Origin: a virus | Length of the DNA stretch: 58,737 nucleotides | Virus record (IMG/VR): IMGVR_UViG_3300037150_000108 | Coordinates: 1 to 58,737 of that record | Strand: one strand, 5' to 3' | In this document: positions 30,612 through 39,794 of the stretch, one piece after another | Position numbering within the stretch: the stretch's first letter is position 1 | Layout of the letters: each line of letters opens with the position of its first letter | Notes under the pieces: model-generated | Told to the model about the DNA's origin: nothing | What the model saw: only the letters and a program-made list of their open reading frames with translations | Database searches by the model: none | Made by a program: the position numbers and the translations under genes

Positions 30612-32173
30612 TAAGAGCCTTGTTCATTTGCGTCCTGCTGACAACTCCCGCGTGGGCGACGACCTATTACGTCAGTTTTACCAATGGGTTGGACTCGCAC
30701 ACAGCGACTCAGGCGCAGTCGAAAACTACGCCGTGGAAGAACGCGCCGGGGATGCAGACCTGTGCGAGTGCTTGCGCCTCGACCACGATCAATGCTGGAG
30801 ATTCGATAATCCTTGAGGGCGGCGATACTTGGCCAAATGCGTCATTTGAATGGGCGCTTCCGTCGAATGGAACGAGTGGAAGCCCGATCTATGTTGGCGT
30901 AGACAAGACATGGTATATCGGCGGATCGTGGACACGACCCATCCTGACTGCTGGTAGTTCCCTAATCACGAACAACAATAACGTGATGATAGCGATGGTC
31001 AATTACACGACGTTCGACAACTTCGAGATCACCGGGTTTTACTGGACGCTGGCATCGTGTTCCGGGCCAGTGAACTGCACGATTATCAATATGGGCCAGG
31101 ATACTGGCCAGACAGTTGAAAATCTGTACGTCCACGGGTGGACTCATGCAGGCACCAATAGCTCATCGAACAACGGAGTTGCAACGGGCATTCTAACCGG
31201 CGCAAGTGGCGGCACAAGCGTTGCCCACGACATCGTGATTGTGGGAACAGACGTGAGCGGAGATCATAGCCTTACTGCCTTCTATGGTGGCCCTCCAACG
31301 GTCTACAACACTTATTGCAAACAGGTGGCGAGTTGCTTCATCACCGGCTCGCAGGCGTTGGTTCATGACAACTACATCGCAGACATTGGCCCTGCCTACT
31401 GCAATACTCCAACCATCACCGGATGCACCCATGAGAACGGATTTGAGGACAACGGCGATCAAGGGCTGCTGTTCTACAACAACGTCATCACCAATGTAAA
31501 CGCAGGTTTGGCCATCTGGATTGCCCCAAATCCTACCTATACAGCTAGTGTCTTCAATAATGTTATCTACGGGGTGCATGATAACCAGGTGCTTGACTTT
31601 GCTCCGCCAGTCTATATTTCCGCGCTGTGCCCGCAAGGAGCGACAGGCAACAACTACTGCCTGGCGGCAGGAAACTACATCGTTGAGAACAACACTGTCC
31701 AGTGTGGCGACGACTCGACGCAGTATGACGGATGCCAATCTGGGGTAGGAATCATCGGCTCAGGCTCGATTGCCAACTCCTTCGTCTACCAGAATAACCA
31801 CTTCATCACCGCGACTACCGCAAGCGGATGCTACTCCGGAACAGGTCACGCAACAAGTTGCACCTTCGCAGCCTCCAATGTGGTCCAGACGCAGACCACA
31901 GCGAACGGGCAAGGTTACACATCATCCCAGACTTTTGCGTTCTATCCGACCAGCGGCGGAAGCACGATTGGCGCGGGTACGAACCTGACGGGCAGTTGGC
32001 CGATTGGAAGCACCAACGATACGACGTACGCTTGCACAGATGCGAGCAACATCGCTACCTGTCCAGCAAGAACGCAGAACCCACGCCCAGCGAGCGGCGT
32101 GTGGGATTCTGGATCCTACAACTATCTGACCAACGTCAACGCAGGCGGATCGTTCTTTGGATTTGGGCAGTGA
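30608..32173 (+). CDS. Right-handed beta-helix tail spike with signal peptide
   Basis: A 521-residue protein with a signal peptide (MIRALFICVLLTTPAWA) and a pectate-lyase-like beta-helix: TYYVSFTNGLDS at the start, then repeats such as NYTTFDNFEITGF, DNGDQGLLFYNNVITN and AGNYIVENNTVQC. This is the second such spike in the window, and both begin with a TTxY strand after the leader. Polysaccharide binding or cleavage is inferred. ATGA couples it to the gene before. Confidence 0.7.
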   Translation: MIRALFICVLLTTPAWATTYYVSFTNGLDSHTATQAQSKTTPWKNAPGMQTCASACASTTINAGDSIILEGGDTWPNASFEWALPSNGTSGSPIYVGVDKTWYIGGSWTRPILTAGSSLITNNNNVMIAMVNYTTFDNFEITGFYWTLASCSGPVNCTIINMGQDTGQTVENLYVHGWTHAGTNSSSNNGVATGILTGASGGTSVAHDIVIVGTDVSGDHSLTAFYGGPPTVYNTYCKQVASCFITGSQALVHDNYIADIGPAYCNTPTITGCTHENGFEDNGDQGLLFYNNVITNVNAGLAIWIAPNPTYTASVFNNVIYGVHDNQVLDFAPPVYISALCPQGATGNNYCLAAGNYIVENNTVQCGDDSTQYDGCQSGVGIIGSGSIANSFVYQNNHFITATTASGCYSGTGHATSCTFAASNVVQTQTTANGQGYTSSQTFAFYPTSGGSTIGAGTNLTGSWPIGSTNDTTYACTDASNIATCPARTQNPRPASGVWDSGSYNYLTNVNAGGSFFGFGQ

Positions 32174-32189
32174 GTACACTGGGGATGCG

Positions 32190-32543
32190 ATGAATCTACC
32201 GTGGGTAAGCCGCAAGACACTCGAAGCTCATACCCTCCAGGCCGAGTCAGCCCTTGAGGTGCATAAAGTTCTGAGCGCGGCAGCCCTAGAGCGTGCCAAT
32301 CTCGCCGTCGACCTCGCGCAGAACGAACTTGCCGAGGCCAAGGCCGATAATAAGCTCCTGATCGATCGCGTTCTCCAGACGGTTGGGCAGCCTCCACTCT
32401 TCCACCCGCAAGCTATCGCGCCCCAGCTTCAACCTGTCAGCGATCTCCCCGGTCCTGCAACGCGAACGAGTTTCGATGATGTACATAAGGCGTATCACGA
32501 GGCACGACGGTCCGGCACACTCAATCTCATGGCGGATAAATAA
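32190..32543 (+). CDS. Coiled-coil protein upstream of the portal
   Basis: A 117-residue protein starting at the ATG at 32190. The first 60 residues form an Ala/Glu/Leu coiled coil (ALEVHKVLSAAALERANLA), followed by a Pro-rich linker and a short C-terminal helix. Its stop shares a base with the portal start (TAATG). Function unknown; small coiled-coil genes in this position are common before phage portals. Confidence 0.6.
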   Translation: MNLPWVSRKTLEAHTLQAESALEVHKVLSAAALERANLAVDLAQNELAEAKADNKLLIDRVLQTVGQPPLFHPQAIAPQLQPVSDLPGPATRTSFDDVHKAYHEARRSGTLNLMADK

Positions 32544-35104
32544 TGGCTGATAGCGTACTCCCGATGCCTCTGCCTCCTTCGGCAGCCTCGCAAGTTGCAG
32601 CAATCTCGCCCGATAATCCGTCGCTTACGCCTCCCAACCACCAGTGGATGCAGCTTGGCCTGTCCGAAGACGACATCAAGGCCACGGTCAAGATCGTCAC
32701 GATGTATCGCAACCAGTGGGGGACTGACCGACTGAAGCGGTCCAAGGCCTGGATGCGCAACGTCCTGTTCTACCGGGGGATCCAGATCATCGACTGGAAC
32801 GAGGACTCGGGCTCGTGGATCGATTCGCTCTCGTGGTACGAGTCTTCCGGCTCGAATAAAGTGAAAGACGGCGAATCGACTGATTTGCAGCGGTTTATCC
32901 ACCCACTGACGCTGCTTCTCGGGCAGACGTTCATTGGCAATATGAGCCGCGAAGTCCCAAAGACAGTCGTCAAACCTGAAGATGCGCGCGTGCTGGCCGA
33001 CAAGACGACGGCGACGGCCGCACAGACGGCAGTGGGGATTATTGAGCGCAGAAACCACATCCGGCAGATGGTGCGTGGTGAGTTCGAGTTCCTGTATCTC
33101 TACGGCACGTACTTCAAGTGGACGCGCGGCGTGCTCGATGGCAACGACTCGGGCTGGGATACGCAGCCGGTTCTGGGCGAGATGAACGTCAATCTGCCTG
33201 ATCGCATGAGGTGCATGGGCTGCGGGACCGAGACGCCGGCAGACCAGCTCTCCCCCGATGAGGACGATGCCTCATCGGTCCCCTGCCCAAATTGCTCCAA
33301 GCCGATGGGTCAGGACTCGTGGCAGGAAGCGCAACAGGGCCCCACACGCCTCGGTGTAGTCGGCATGCAGAAGATTCCGCGGGCGATGGTGAAGCAGACC
33401 ATCCACTCACCGCTTGAGATCGATGCAGACCCGGAAGCCAAGAGCTTGGCTGCCACACCGACGCTCTCCTACGAGTACGAACTCGACATAGGCGAAGCGC
33501 GCATGATGTTCCCCGATGCCTGGGATAAGATCCACGAAGGCGCAGAGTCAACGACTTCCGACAATTCCTCCTACGATCGCCTCAGGCGGAACGAAAGCTA
33601 CGCCATGGGGTCCGGGTACACGACGGACGTCAGCCAGCAGAAGCCCACCTACGGGCAACACTGGGTGCAGCCGGTAGCTTATAACCGCACTGGCGATCCG
33701 GAGTACGCGAAGCGCATGATGGCAGCAGCGCCGGATGGGCTGAAGTTGACCATGATCGGCGGCGAGGTAGTCGGCGTCAAGAAGGCTATCCTCACGAAAG
33801 AATGGACTTTAGGCAGACTGCACGAGAACTTCGGCCTGTACTCGCAGTCGATTGCCGAGAACGTAACCAGCTTCAACGAGCGTTTCAACAACGCCATGTA
33901 CCTGTATGACGACTGGATGATGCGCGCGTCCTGCGGGCTGAACCTGATCGACGCAGCCATGATCGACGCAGATAAGTGGAAAGGCAACACGCTGGCGCCG
34001 GCGACGGTGGTGCCGGTTCCAACCAAGTTCGGCACGCAGAGGAGCCTGGCCGAGGCTTTCCTGCACTACGACATCCCGGTAAACCCAGCTTTGGGCATGT
34101 ATCCAAGCATGTTGCTGAACTTTGCGCAGATGCTGAATGGGCTTCCGGCACAACTGATGGGCAACGGCACGCAACCAGGCGTCGAGACCTTGGGCGGACA
34201 GCAGATTCAGCAGGAAGCCGGCAACACTGGCATCGCTCCATTCTGGGAGAATGTCAAGGACGAGCATGCCGATGCTGCGCAACTGGCGATCGAGTGCCTG
34301 CAGGAGCTTCTGAAGTGTGGGGCCGCACAGGAAATCTTCGAAGTCATCGAGGATGAAGGTTCGCAGTTCCGGTCGAACTACGTGAATCTGCAGAAGATGC
34401 AAGGCAGGGTGAAGGTTGATCCAGACGAGGATCAGGACTTGCCGCAGAGTCCGAGCGAGATTCGCGCAGCCTACCAGTCCCTGATGGAGGAGTTGACCAA
34501 GGGCAATCCGGCCGCACAGGCCATCTTCGATATGCCTGTCAACCAAGAGGTTATTGGGCAAACGCTGTACGGCAAGACGATTGTGACTCCGACCTCGGCA
34601 CAGCGCGCGAAGACGTTGCAGGACATTGCAACCCTCTTGCAGCAGACGGCAGAGCCGGTAATGAATCCGGACGGATCGATTGGTTCGAAGCTTCCTGTAG
34701 AGCCTTCGGTGATGGAGCAATTTCAATATGCCATCCCGACGATCGAGGACTGGTACATCGAGAACGCGGACCAGAGGATCAAGAACCCGCTGGGTTATGG
34801 GCAGGTTGAGGCCTATTGGGAGCAGTGTCTCGAAATGCAGACACAGCGGCAGGCCAAAGATGCCGCTAATAAGCAGAAGGTCACACAGGCCGGTGCGCCC
34901 CCACCCGACGCTCCAAACCCGCAGCAGCAGGCAATGGTGGCCGAGTTGCAGAAGCTCGCTTCGAATATGGTCGATCAGTTGGCGAAGTGGTCAACAATCG
35001 ACCCAATGTTGACGAAGGGGACCATTACAGGGCAGGTGGCTGCGGCAAATGATATTCTCGAAGCGACCTTGGACGCGAATAAACTTCTAGCCGGTGCGAA
35101 ATAG
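32543..35104 (+). CDS. Portal protein
   Basis: An 853-residue protein with the features of short-tailed phage portals: an N-terminal helical wing (RNQWGTDRLKRSKAWMRNV), a middle containing FYRGIQIIDW, a long stem/crown region, and a Gln-rich C-terminal barrel helix. It forms the twelve-fold ring through which DNA enters and leaves the head. Unusually, about residues 222-258 hold a zinc ribbon (CMGCG and CPNC) as an insertion. It is followed by scaffold and capsid genes, as usual. The assignment rests on length, order and pattern. Confidence 0.75.
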   Translation: MADSVLPMPLPPSAASQVAAISPDNPSLTPPNHQWMQLGLSEDDIKATVKIVTMYRNQWGTDRLKRSKAWMRNVLFYRGIQIIDWNEDSGSWIDSLSWYESSGSNKVKDGESTDLQRFIHPLTLLLGQTFIGNMSREVPKTVVKPEDARVLADKTTATAAQTAVGIIERRNHIRQMVRGEFEFLYLYGTYFKWTRGVLDGNDSGWDTQPVLGEMNVNLPDRMRCMGCGTETPADQLSPDEDDASSVPCPNCSKPMGQDSWQEAQQGPTRLGVVGMQKIPRAMVKQTIHSPLEIDADPEAKSLAATPTLSYEYELDIGEARMMFPDAWDKIHEGAESTTSDNSSYDRLRRNESYAMGSGYTTDVSQQKPTYGQHWVQPVAYNRTGDPEYAKRMMAAAPDGLKLTMIGGEVVGVKKAILTKEWTLGRLHENFGLYSQSIAENVTSFNERFNNAMYLYDDWMMRASCGLNLIDAAMIDADKWKGNTLAPATVVPVPTKFGTQRSLAEAFLHYDIPVNPALGMYPSMLLNFAQMLNGLPAQLMGNGTQPGVETLGGQQIQQEAGNTGIAPFWENVKDEHADAAQLAIECLQELLKCGAAQEIFEVIEDEGSQFRSNYVNLQKMQGRVKVDPDEDQDLPQSPSEIRAAYQSLMEELTKGNPAAQAIFDMPVNQEVIGQTLYGKTIVTPTSAQRAKTLQDIATLLQQTAEPVMNPDGSIGSKLPVEPSVMEQFQYAIPTIEDWYIENADQRIKNPLGYGQVEAYWEQCLEMQTQRQAKDAANKQKVTQAGAPPPDAPNPQQQAMVAELQKLASNMVDQLAKWSTIDPMLTKGTITGQVAAANDILEATLDANKLLAGAK

Positions 35105-35113
35105 GAGAACTTC

Positions 35114-36139
35114 ATGCAGATGGACGATATCAAGCAAGGCGACCGCGTAACCTACGCGATTGGCGATGTGGAGTACGACGCAGTTGCGCTTGGCTCAGTG
35201 ACGACAGGCTACAACCGTGCGATTCGTGCTGGCGGCGCCTTCCTGACCCTGCGCTACCTGAATGAGCAAGGCACCCCGGTAACCGTCAACGGAGCTGCGC
35301 TGTTGGGCACCGAGAACACCGACACCAGCGCGCCGCGGACAACGGGCTGGCATGCACGGCTTGCGGATCCAGAGAAGCGGCCTGAGCCTCAGCCGGTGCA
35401 GGACGCACCGACGCATGAGTTTGCGCAGCCGGCGCGTGAAGCTCCTCCAGCTACCCTGGGCGTCGGTCCAACGATTGAGGCGCCAGCCGATGACACGTCG
35501 CACGTTATGGACCCGGACTCGCTTGCGTTCAACGATGGCTCGCCCATTGTTCCTGATGAGACGCCGGTTGACGACGGACAGGGAAAGCCAGATCCGACCT
35601 ACGAGACAAAGACTTACGCGGACGGCACAACTGCCACCGGCATAGCACCTTTGCCCGACCTATCGCCCGCCGAGCAAGATGCAGCGCAGGCCGCTCCCGG
35701 TGATCCAGCGGCACAAAACTCGGCTCTGCCTTCCGCCGAGGACTTGGATGCAGTCGCGGCCGAGCAGCAAGTAGTGACCCGCGTTTCTAACGATGCCGTG
35801 AAAGAGCCTGTCTTCAGTCCTGATGCAGTGCCTTACGTATGGCATCCTGAAATGTCGCAATCGGGACGTGATCCCGGCAAGGACGATTCCCCAGCCGCAG
35901 CGGACCTCGCAGAAGCTCAAGCCAAGTCGCAGGCGGAGATTGAGGCGGCGGATGCTGGCAAAGCGCCTGCGATCAGCATTGCCGTTGACGAGATTCCCGG
36001 CACAGTCGAGACGGAATCCGGCCCTGAAGTAGTCAGCCAGCATGACCCCGCCGAGCTTTCAGAGCTTGAGCGTCTCAGCGCAGGTGGGACGCCGGACCCA
36101 GAGAACGCCATCGATCAATTGGTCGAAGGCGTTGAGTAG
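35114..36139 (+). CDS. Acidic, largely disordered structural-region protein
   Basis: A 341-residue protein. Residues 1-75 form a small beta domain (IKQGDRVTYAIGDVEY, TLRYLNEQG). The rest is Pro/Ala/Asp/Glu-rich and probably disordered. The position between portal and scaffold suggests a head-assembly or decoration role. GGAG precedes the ATG. There is no recognised family; an SH3-like N-terminal fold is possible. Confidence 0.6.
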   Translation: MQMDDIKQGDRVTYAIGDVEYDAVALGSVTTGYNRAIRAGGAFLTLRYLNEQGTPVTVNGAALLGTENTDTSAPRTTGWHARLADPEKRPEPQPVQDAPTHEFAQPAREAPPATLGVGPTIEAPADDTSHVMDPDSLAFNDGSPIVPDETPVDDGQGKPDPTYETKTYADGTTATGIAPLPDLSPAEQDAAQAAPGDPAAQNSALPSAEDLDAVAAEQQVVTRVSNDAVKEPVFSPDAVPYVWHPEMSQSGRDPGKDDSPAAADLAEAQAKSQAEIEAADAGKAPAISIAVDEIPGTVETESGPEVVSQHDPAELSELERLSAGGTPDPENAIDQLVEGVE

Positions 36140-36210
36140 AACTCCGCAGAGCCAGCCGCAGAAACCCCCGCACCAGAGGAAGCCGCCGCCGAACCGACCG
36201 CCTAACCCGA

Positions 36211-36239
36211 CGCAGCCCATTCGATATGGGTGGGCTGCG
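36211..36239 (+). terminator. Strong hairpin after the acidic protein gene
   Basis: A perfect nine-pair stem (36211-36219 with 36231-36239) has an 11-base loop that can itself pair (CCCAT with ATGGG). There is no T-tract, so it may stabilise or process the message instead of ending it. Confidence 0.4.
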
Positions 36240-36291
36240 CTACACTGATTCATCCGCAAGACCCGGAGAAATGCAATGAATCGATGGGTAT

Positions 36292-36462
36292 ATGCGATGT
36301 GCTCACTGTGGTAAGGATGTGGACCCGATGGAAGCAACCCGGATGGCAAATGTGTGGAGACAGTTGCTGAGTACCGTGGCTGAGAAGGTGCTGTGTACAT
36401 TGTGCCTTCAGTACGCTCTGGATAGATTCGCGCAACATGAAGATGGTGGGGTGAGCCACTGA
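36292..36462 (+). CDS. Very small zinc-finger protein
   Basis: A 56-codon gene in the gap before the scaffold gene. The product begins MRCAHCGKDV and has LCTLCLQY later, forming a treble-clef-like zinc site, with a helix between. The ribosome site is weak. It is probably real because the motif is complete. Function unknown. Confidence 0.5.
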   Translation: MRCAHCGKDVDPMEATRMANVWRQLLSTVAEKVLCTLCLQYALDRFAQHEDGGVSH

Positions 36463-36521
36463 TGGTCATTCCCATTCAGACCTGGCAAGCAGCAAAGTCC
36501 CCGTAGGCAAGGAGTAAGACA

Positions 36522-38222
36522 ATGGCAGGTACCGCAACGCCCGTAGCAGCAGCAGCGCCCGCACCTTCCGCCCCAGCGCCTAGCGCACCAGTTAGCGCCC
36601 CCTCAAGTACACCGGTCTCGACTCCAGCGCCAGTTTCCACGCCGGAAGCGCCTGCGGCACCGGTCTCTACCCCTGCCGAGGCGCCAGCGAGCGCACCTGC
36701 GGCACCCTACGACCCCAAAACCGCCCCCGCACCTCCGAAAAACACCGACTACCCCAACACTACCGAGGGGCAGGGCAAGTTTGCGACGGAGATGAACCGC
36801 TGGTACGCAGAGCACCCGGAAGGCGTTGCGAAGCCCGATGCAACCGTCCCACCCGCCGAGCAGACGCCGGAGCAGAAAGCATTAGCCGAGGCCGCGCCGC
36901 CAGAAGCCGCCAAGCCTGCCGCGCCCGAGGTTGCCGCTACCCCGCAGCAGCTTGCCGAGATGATGGGCAAGAACCCAGCTTTCAAAGACTTCATGGAGGC
37001 CAACCCGGACGTCAAGGGTCCAGTCTTCCAGATGGCGCGCGAGCTCGCCGCGGCCAAGCCGATTGCAGCGATGTTCCCCTCGGTCGAGGATGCAACGTTC
37101 GCGCAGGAGTATTCGAGTGCGATGGTGGGGCTCAAGACTGCCTCGATGCGCCTGATTGACAACCCTGACGGAGCCAGCGGATTCCTTGAGACGTTTGACT
37201 CGCAGTTTCAACAGGTTGGTGCGGACGGTAAGCCGGTCCTCGATGCTCAGGGCACGCCGGTGTACGACGCAGACCGTGACGCGGTGCGCGGCGCCATCTT
37301 CAACTCGGAAGTCCAGCAGTTTACGCAGCGTTTTACGAGCGAGATCGATGGGCTCAAGACCAAGTTGGCCGGCGCGTACCCCTCAGACTTTGCGCGCGCA
37401 CAGGACCAGGAGCGTTTAGGCAACCTCGAATACGCTCAGACCGCCCTCGAAGTGCTGGAATCCGTCCGCGATGGTAGTTTCTTCGAGTCAGCGCCGCCCG
37501 CGCCGGCAGCCGATGCGACTCCCGAGCAGAAGCAGTGGTTCGAGCAGGAAACTGCCAAACTAAAGGCTCAGCGCGATGAACTGGACGCGAGCAAGAAAGG
37601 CGCTTCGAAGGAGGCTCGCGCTGCGGCATCGCAGAAGTTCCAGACCTCCGTGCGCAATGAGATGGGTGCTTCGGTTGGCGTAATACTGGGGAATACGCTG
37701 CAGCAGATACTTGACTCTGGTGTTTACATTCCACAGGCAAACCTCGATGAGAAGTGGATTGATCTAGAAACACGGCAATCGACGAATACGGCATACATTG
37801 CGGGTAAGATATTCACCCAATTCGAGGAAAAGCTCAAGGCGCCTGGTTCGCGCACTCTGATGGAGATAGCGCAGCATGAACTTCTGCCGCAGAATGAACA
37901 AACTAGGGAGATTAGAAAGAACTGGTATGCGCGCAAAGCGGCTGAGATGATCCCCGATTTGCTCAACGCAGAGGTAGATCTAATTACGAGTAGGGTAAAG
38001 TTAGACCAGAAGACATTGGCGGAACGGGATGCCAAGCGTCGAGAGGTAGCCCAGCCAGAGCCGAGCACCGGAGGCAGCAGTCTACCGGGCAACGCGAGTC
38101 GGGAGCAGATTTTGCAGGCAGCAGAAGAGGCAGCGAAGAAGGATCCGGGCTTTGCAGCAGCAAACCCGACCGAGAAGCAGGCAAGGATTCTGACGCAGGT
38201 TCATCGGATGCAGAAGAAGTAG
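36522..38222 (+). CDS. Scaffolding protein candidate
   Basis: A 566-residue protein: a Pro/Ala/Ser/Val low-complexity N-terminus (about residues 1-75), a long helical body, and a basic C-terminal helix (EKQARILTQVHRMQKK) like the capsid-binding end of scaffolds. It lies directly before the major capsid gene. Scaffolds organise procapsid assembly and leave before packaging. GGAG is upstream of the ATG. A minor capsid role is the alternative. Confidence 0.65.
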   Translation: MAGTATPVAAAAPAPSAPAPSAPVSAPSSTPVSTPAPVSTPEAPAAPVSTPAEAPASAPAAPYDPKTAPAPPKNTDYPNTTEGQGKFATEMNRWYAEHPEGVAKPDATVPPAEQTPEQKALAEAAPPEAAKPAAPEVAATPQQLAEMMGKNPAFKDFMEANPDVKGPVFQMARELAAAKPIAAMFPSVEDATFAQEYSSAMVGLKTASMRLIDNPDGASGFLETFDSQFQQVGADGKPVLDAQGTPVYDADRDAVRGAIFNSEVQQFTQRFTSEIDGLKTKLAGAYPSDFARAQDQERLGNLEYAQTALEVLESVRDGSFFESAPPAPAADATPEQKQWFEQETAKLKAQRDELDASKKGASKEARAAASQKFQTSVRNEMGASVGVILGNTLQQILDSGVYIPQANLDEKWIDLETRQSTNTAYIAGKIFTQFEEKLKAPGSRTLMEIAQHELLPQNEQTREIRKNWYARKAAEMIPDLLNAEVDLITSRVKLDQKTLAERDAKRREVAQPEPSTGGSSLPGNASREQILQAAEEAAKKDPGFAAANPTEKQARILTQVHRMQKK

Positions 38223-38391
38223 GGAACTGGAATCGCTCAATTTGCGCAGCACGCGTGACAGTAGCCCCCCGGTCGCAGGGGAATAGCGCAATAGATTGAG
38301 GATGTTCTCGTTGGCAGGGCAATGGTAAGGCTCGCAAGATGCCGTTTGTGCAAAGTGCATAAGCGCACCCAGAACTAAAGCCAAACCCCCC

Positions 38392-38405
38392 AGCGCTTCG
38401 GCGCT
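38392..38405 (+). promoter_or_regulatory. UUCG hairpin in the capsid gene leader
   Basis: A five-pair stem AGCGC/GCGCT closes a TTCG tetraloop 18 bases before the capsid ATG. A second, stronger UUCG hairpin follows the capsid gene. Such stable loops can protect abundant mRNAs from decay. Nothing else is evident in the 200-base gap. Confidence 0.5.
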
Positions 38406-38423
38406 CGCCAAGGAGCATCTCTC

Positions 38424-39728
38424 ATGGCCATTCAGGATTACGGCACTGCCGCTGCGCAGGTGCCTCTCGATTTGCAGGTGGTTCAGCGTGATATTGAGCT
38501 GACCCAAAACATGGACTCCCTTCTGGAACAACAGTTTGGAGTCGAACAAGGCTCTGACGCCTCTCTGCAGGAATACCGGCATGGAATTCAGTTCTCCATC
38601 GGCGGTCACTCTGGAGGCTGGCAGCCGGACGGTGGTTCGCTCCCCAAGGGCATCGGGCCCGGCTACTCGCAGTTCATCATTGCGCCGATTCCGGTCATCT
38701 CTGCCTGGACTGCGACGCAACTGATGAAGTGGATTGCCGAAGGCGGCAAGGACATCTCCGCTGTCGATCCGGTTGCCCGCATGGTCTCAGACGCCAAGAC
38801 CAAGCACGCCCACTCCCGCGACACCTACCTCCAGGGCTACAACAACGGCATCGTCGGCACCGTGGACGCCAGCTACGCGGGCGGCAACATCGTCCAGATG
38901 GCGAATATCTCCTTCGGCGCCCGCCTGCTCGACGCAAACGAGAAGTACGCTGTCACCGACGCGAACCTGAACATTATCGACACGGTATACGTGACCGACA
39001 AGTTCTCGACCTCGATCGGAGCCGGCGACACGGCAACCCTCGATCACACCCCGGTCGGCCTCGCGTCCGGCTACAACTTCATCCCCACCGGCGTTACTTC
39101 GGGTACTCCGCTCTGGGTGCAGGGCCTCGAATACATCGTTGATCCCTCGAACACTGGCGACTACGACGGCGTTGACCGTTCACTGTCGTGGGTGCAGGCC
39201 CCGGCGCTGAACGCCACCAACGGCACCTTGACCCTCGGAACCATTTCGATCTTCAAGGCACGCCAGCAGCAGGCGCTGGGCACGGCAAGCTGGATGGACG
39301 GTGGCGACGACTGCTTCTGGTACACCCACCTCGCGCAGGCAACCTCTGCCGAGACCCTTGGGTTTGCCAAGAGCACGTACTTCCTGATGAACGGCAAGAA
39401 CGCCAACTACGACATCGGGCCGAAGGGCACCGATGAGTGGATGATTTCCGGCCGGAAGGTCATCACCGAATCGACTGCGGCGATTGACAAGCTGTACTCG
39501 ATGCGGAAGTCGGGCCTGCGTGCAGTGCGTTACCCCGGCAGCCAGAAGTTCCTCCCGTTTGCGGGTGGGAGCACACTCTGGTGGCCGCGGACGGACGGCA
39601 CCGGCAACTGGTTGAGCGAGTTCGACATGTACTACCAGGACTCGTCCAACTACTACGGCAAACTGCCTTGGTGGAACGGTGTCATCACCACGCTTGGCAT
39701 CAACGCTGCGTTTGCTGACGCGGTCTAG
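38424..39728 (+). CDS. Major capsid protein
   Basis: A 434-residue protein identified by position (directly after the scaffold candidate and before connector genes), length, balanced composition and lack of low-complexity sequence. It has an N-terminal helix rich in Gln/Asp (LQVVQRDIELTQNMD), a strand-rich middle (AGDTATLDHTPVGLASGYNF) and conserved-looking aromatic motifs (SGRKVITESTAAID, RYPGSQKFLPF) near the end. It has a strong ribosome site (AAGGAG) and is flanked by stable UUCG hairpins, as fits a highly expressed gene. Confidence 0.75.
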   Translation: MAIQDYGTAAAQVPLDLQVVQRDIELTQNMDSLLEQQFGVEQGSDASLQEYRHGIQFSIGGHSGGWQPDGGSLPKGIGPGYSQFIIAPIPVISAWTATQLMKWIAEGGKDISAVDPVARMVSDAKTKHAHSRDTYLQGYNNGIVGTVDASYAGGNIVQMANISFGARLLDANEKYAVTDANLNIIDTVYVTDKFSTSIGAGDTATLDHTPVGLASGYNFIPTGVTSGTPLWVQGLEYIVDPSNTGDYDGVDRSLSWVQAPALNATNGTLTLGTISIFKARQQQALGTASWMDGGDDCFWYTHLAQATSAETLGFAKSTYFLMNGKNANYDIGPKGTDEWMISGRKVITESTAAIDKLYSMRKSGLRAVRYPGSQKFLPFAGGSTLWWPRTDGTGNWLSEFDMYYQDSSNYYGKLPWWNGVITTLGINAAFADAV

Positions 39729-39739
39729 TTCGACGGCAT

Positions 39740-39763
39740 GGGGCTGGCCTTCGGGCTGGCCCC
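39740..39763 (+). terminator. Very stable UUCG hairpin after the capsid gene
   Basis: A ten-pair stem (39740-39749 with 39754-39763, two G-U pairs) closes a C(UUCG)G tetraloop. It is followed by TGCCTAATTT. It lies 11 bases after the capsid stop and may reduce read-through or stabilise the capsid message. Confidence 0.5.
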
Positions 39764-39794
39764 TGCCTAATTTGCAGGGCAAAGGAGCAGGACA

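Noticed and set aside
38322-38378. Eighteen-codon frame with CRLCKVH before the capsid gene
   Set aside because: Too short, weak ribosome site and no support beyond one Cys pair.
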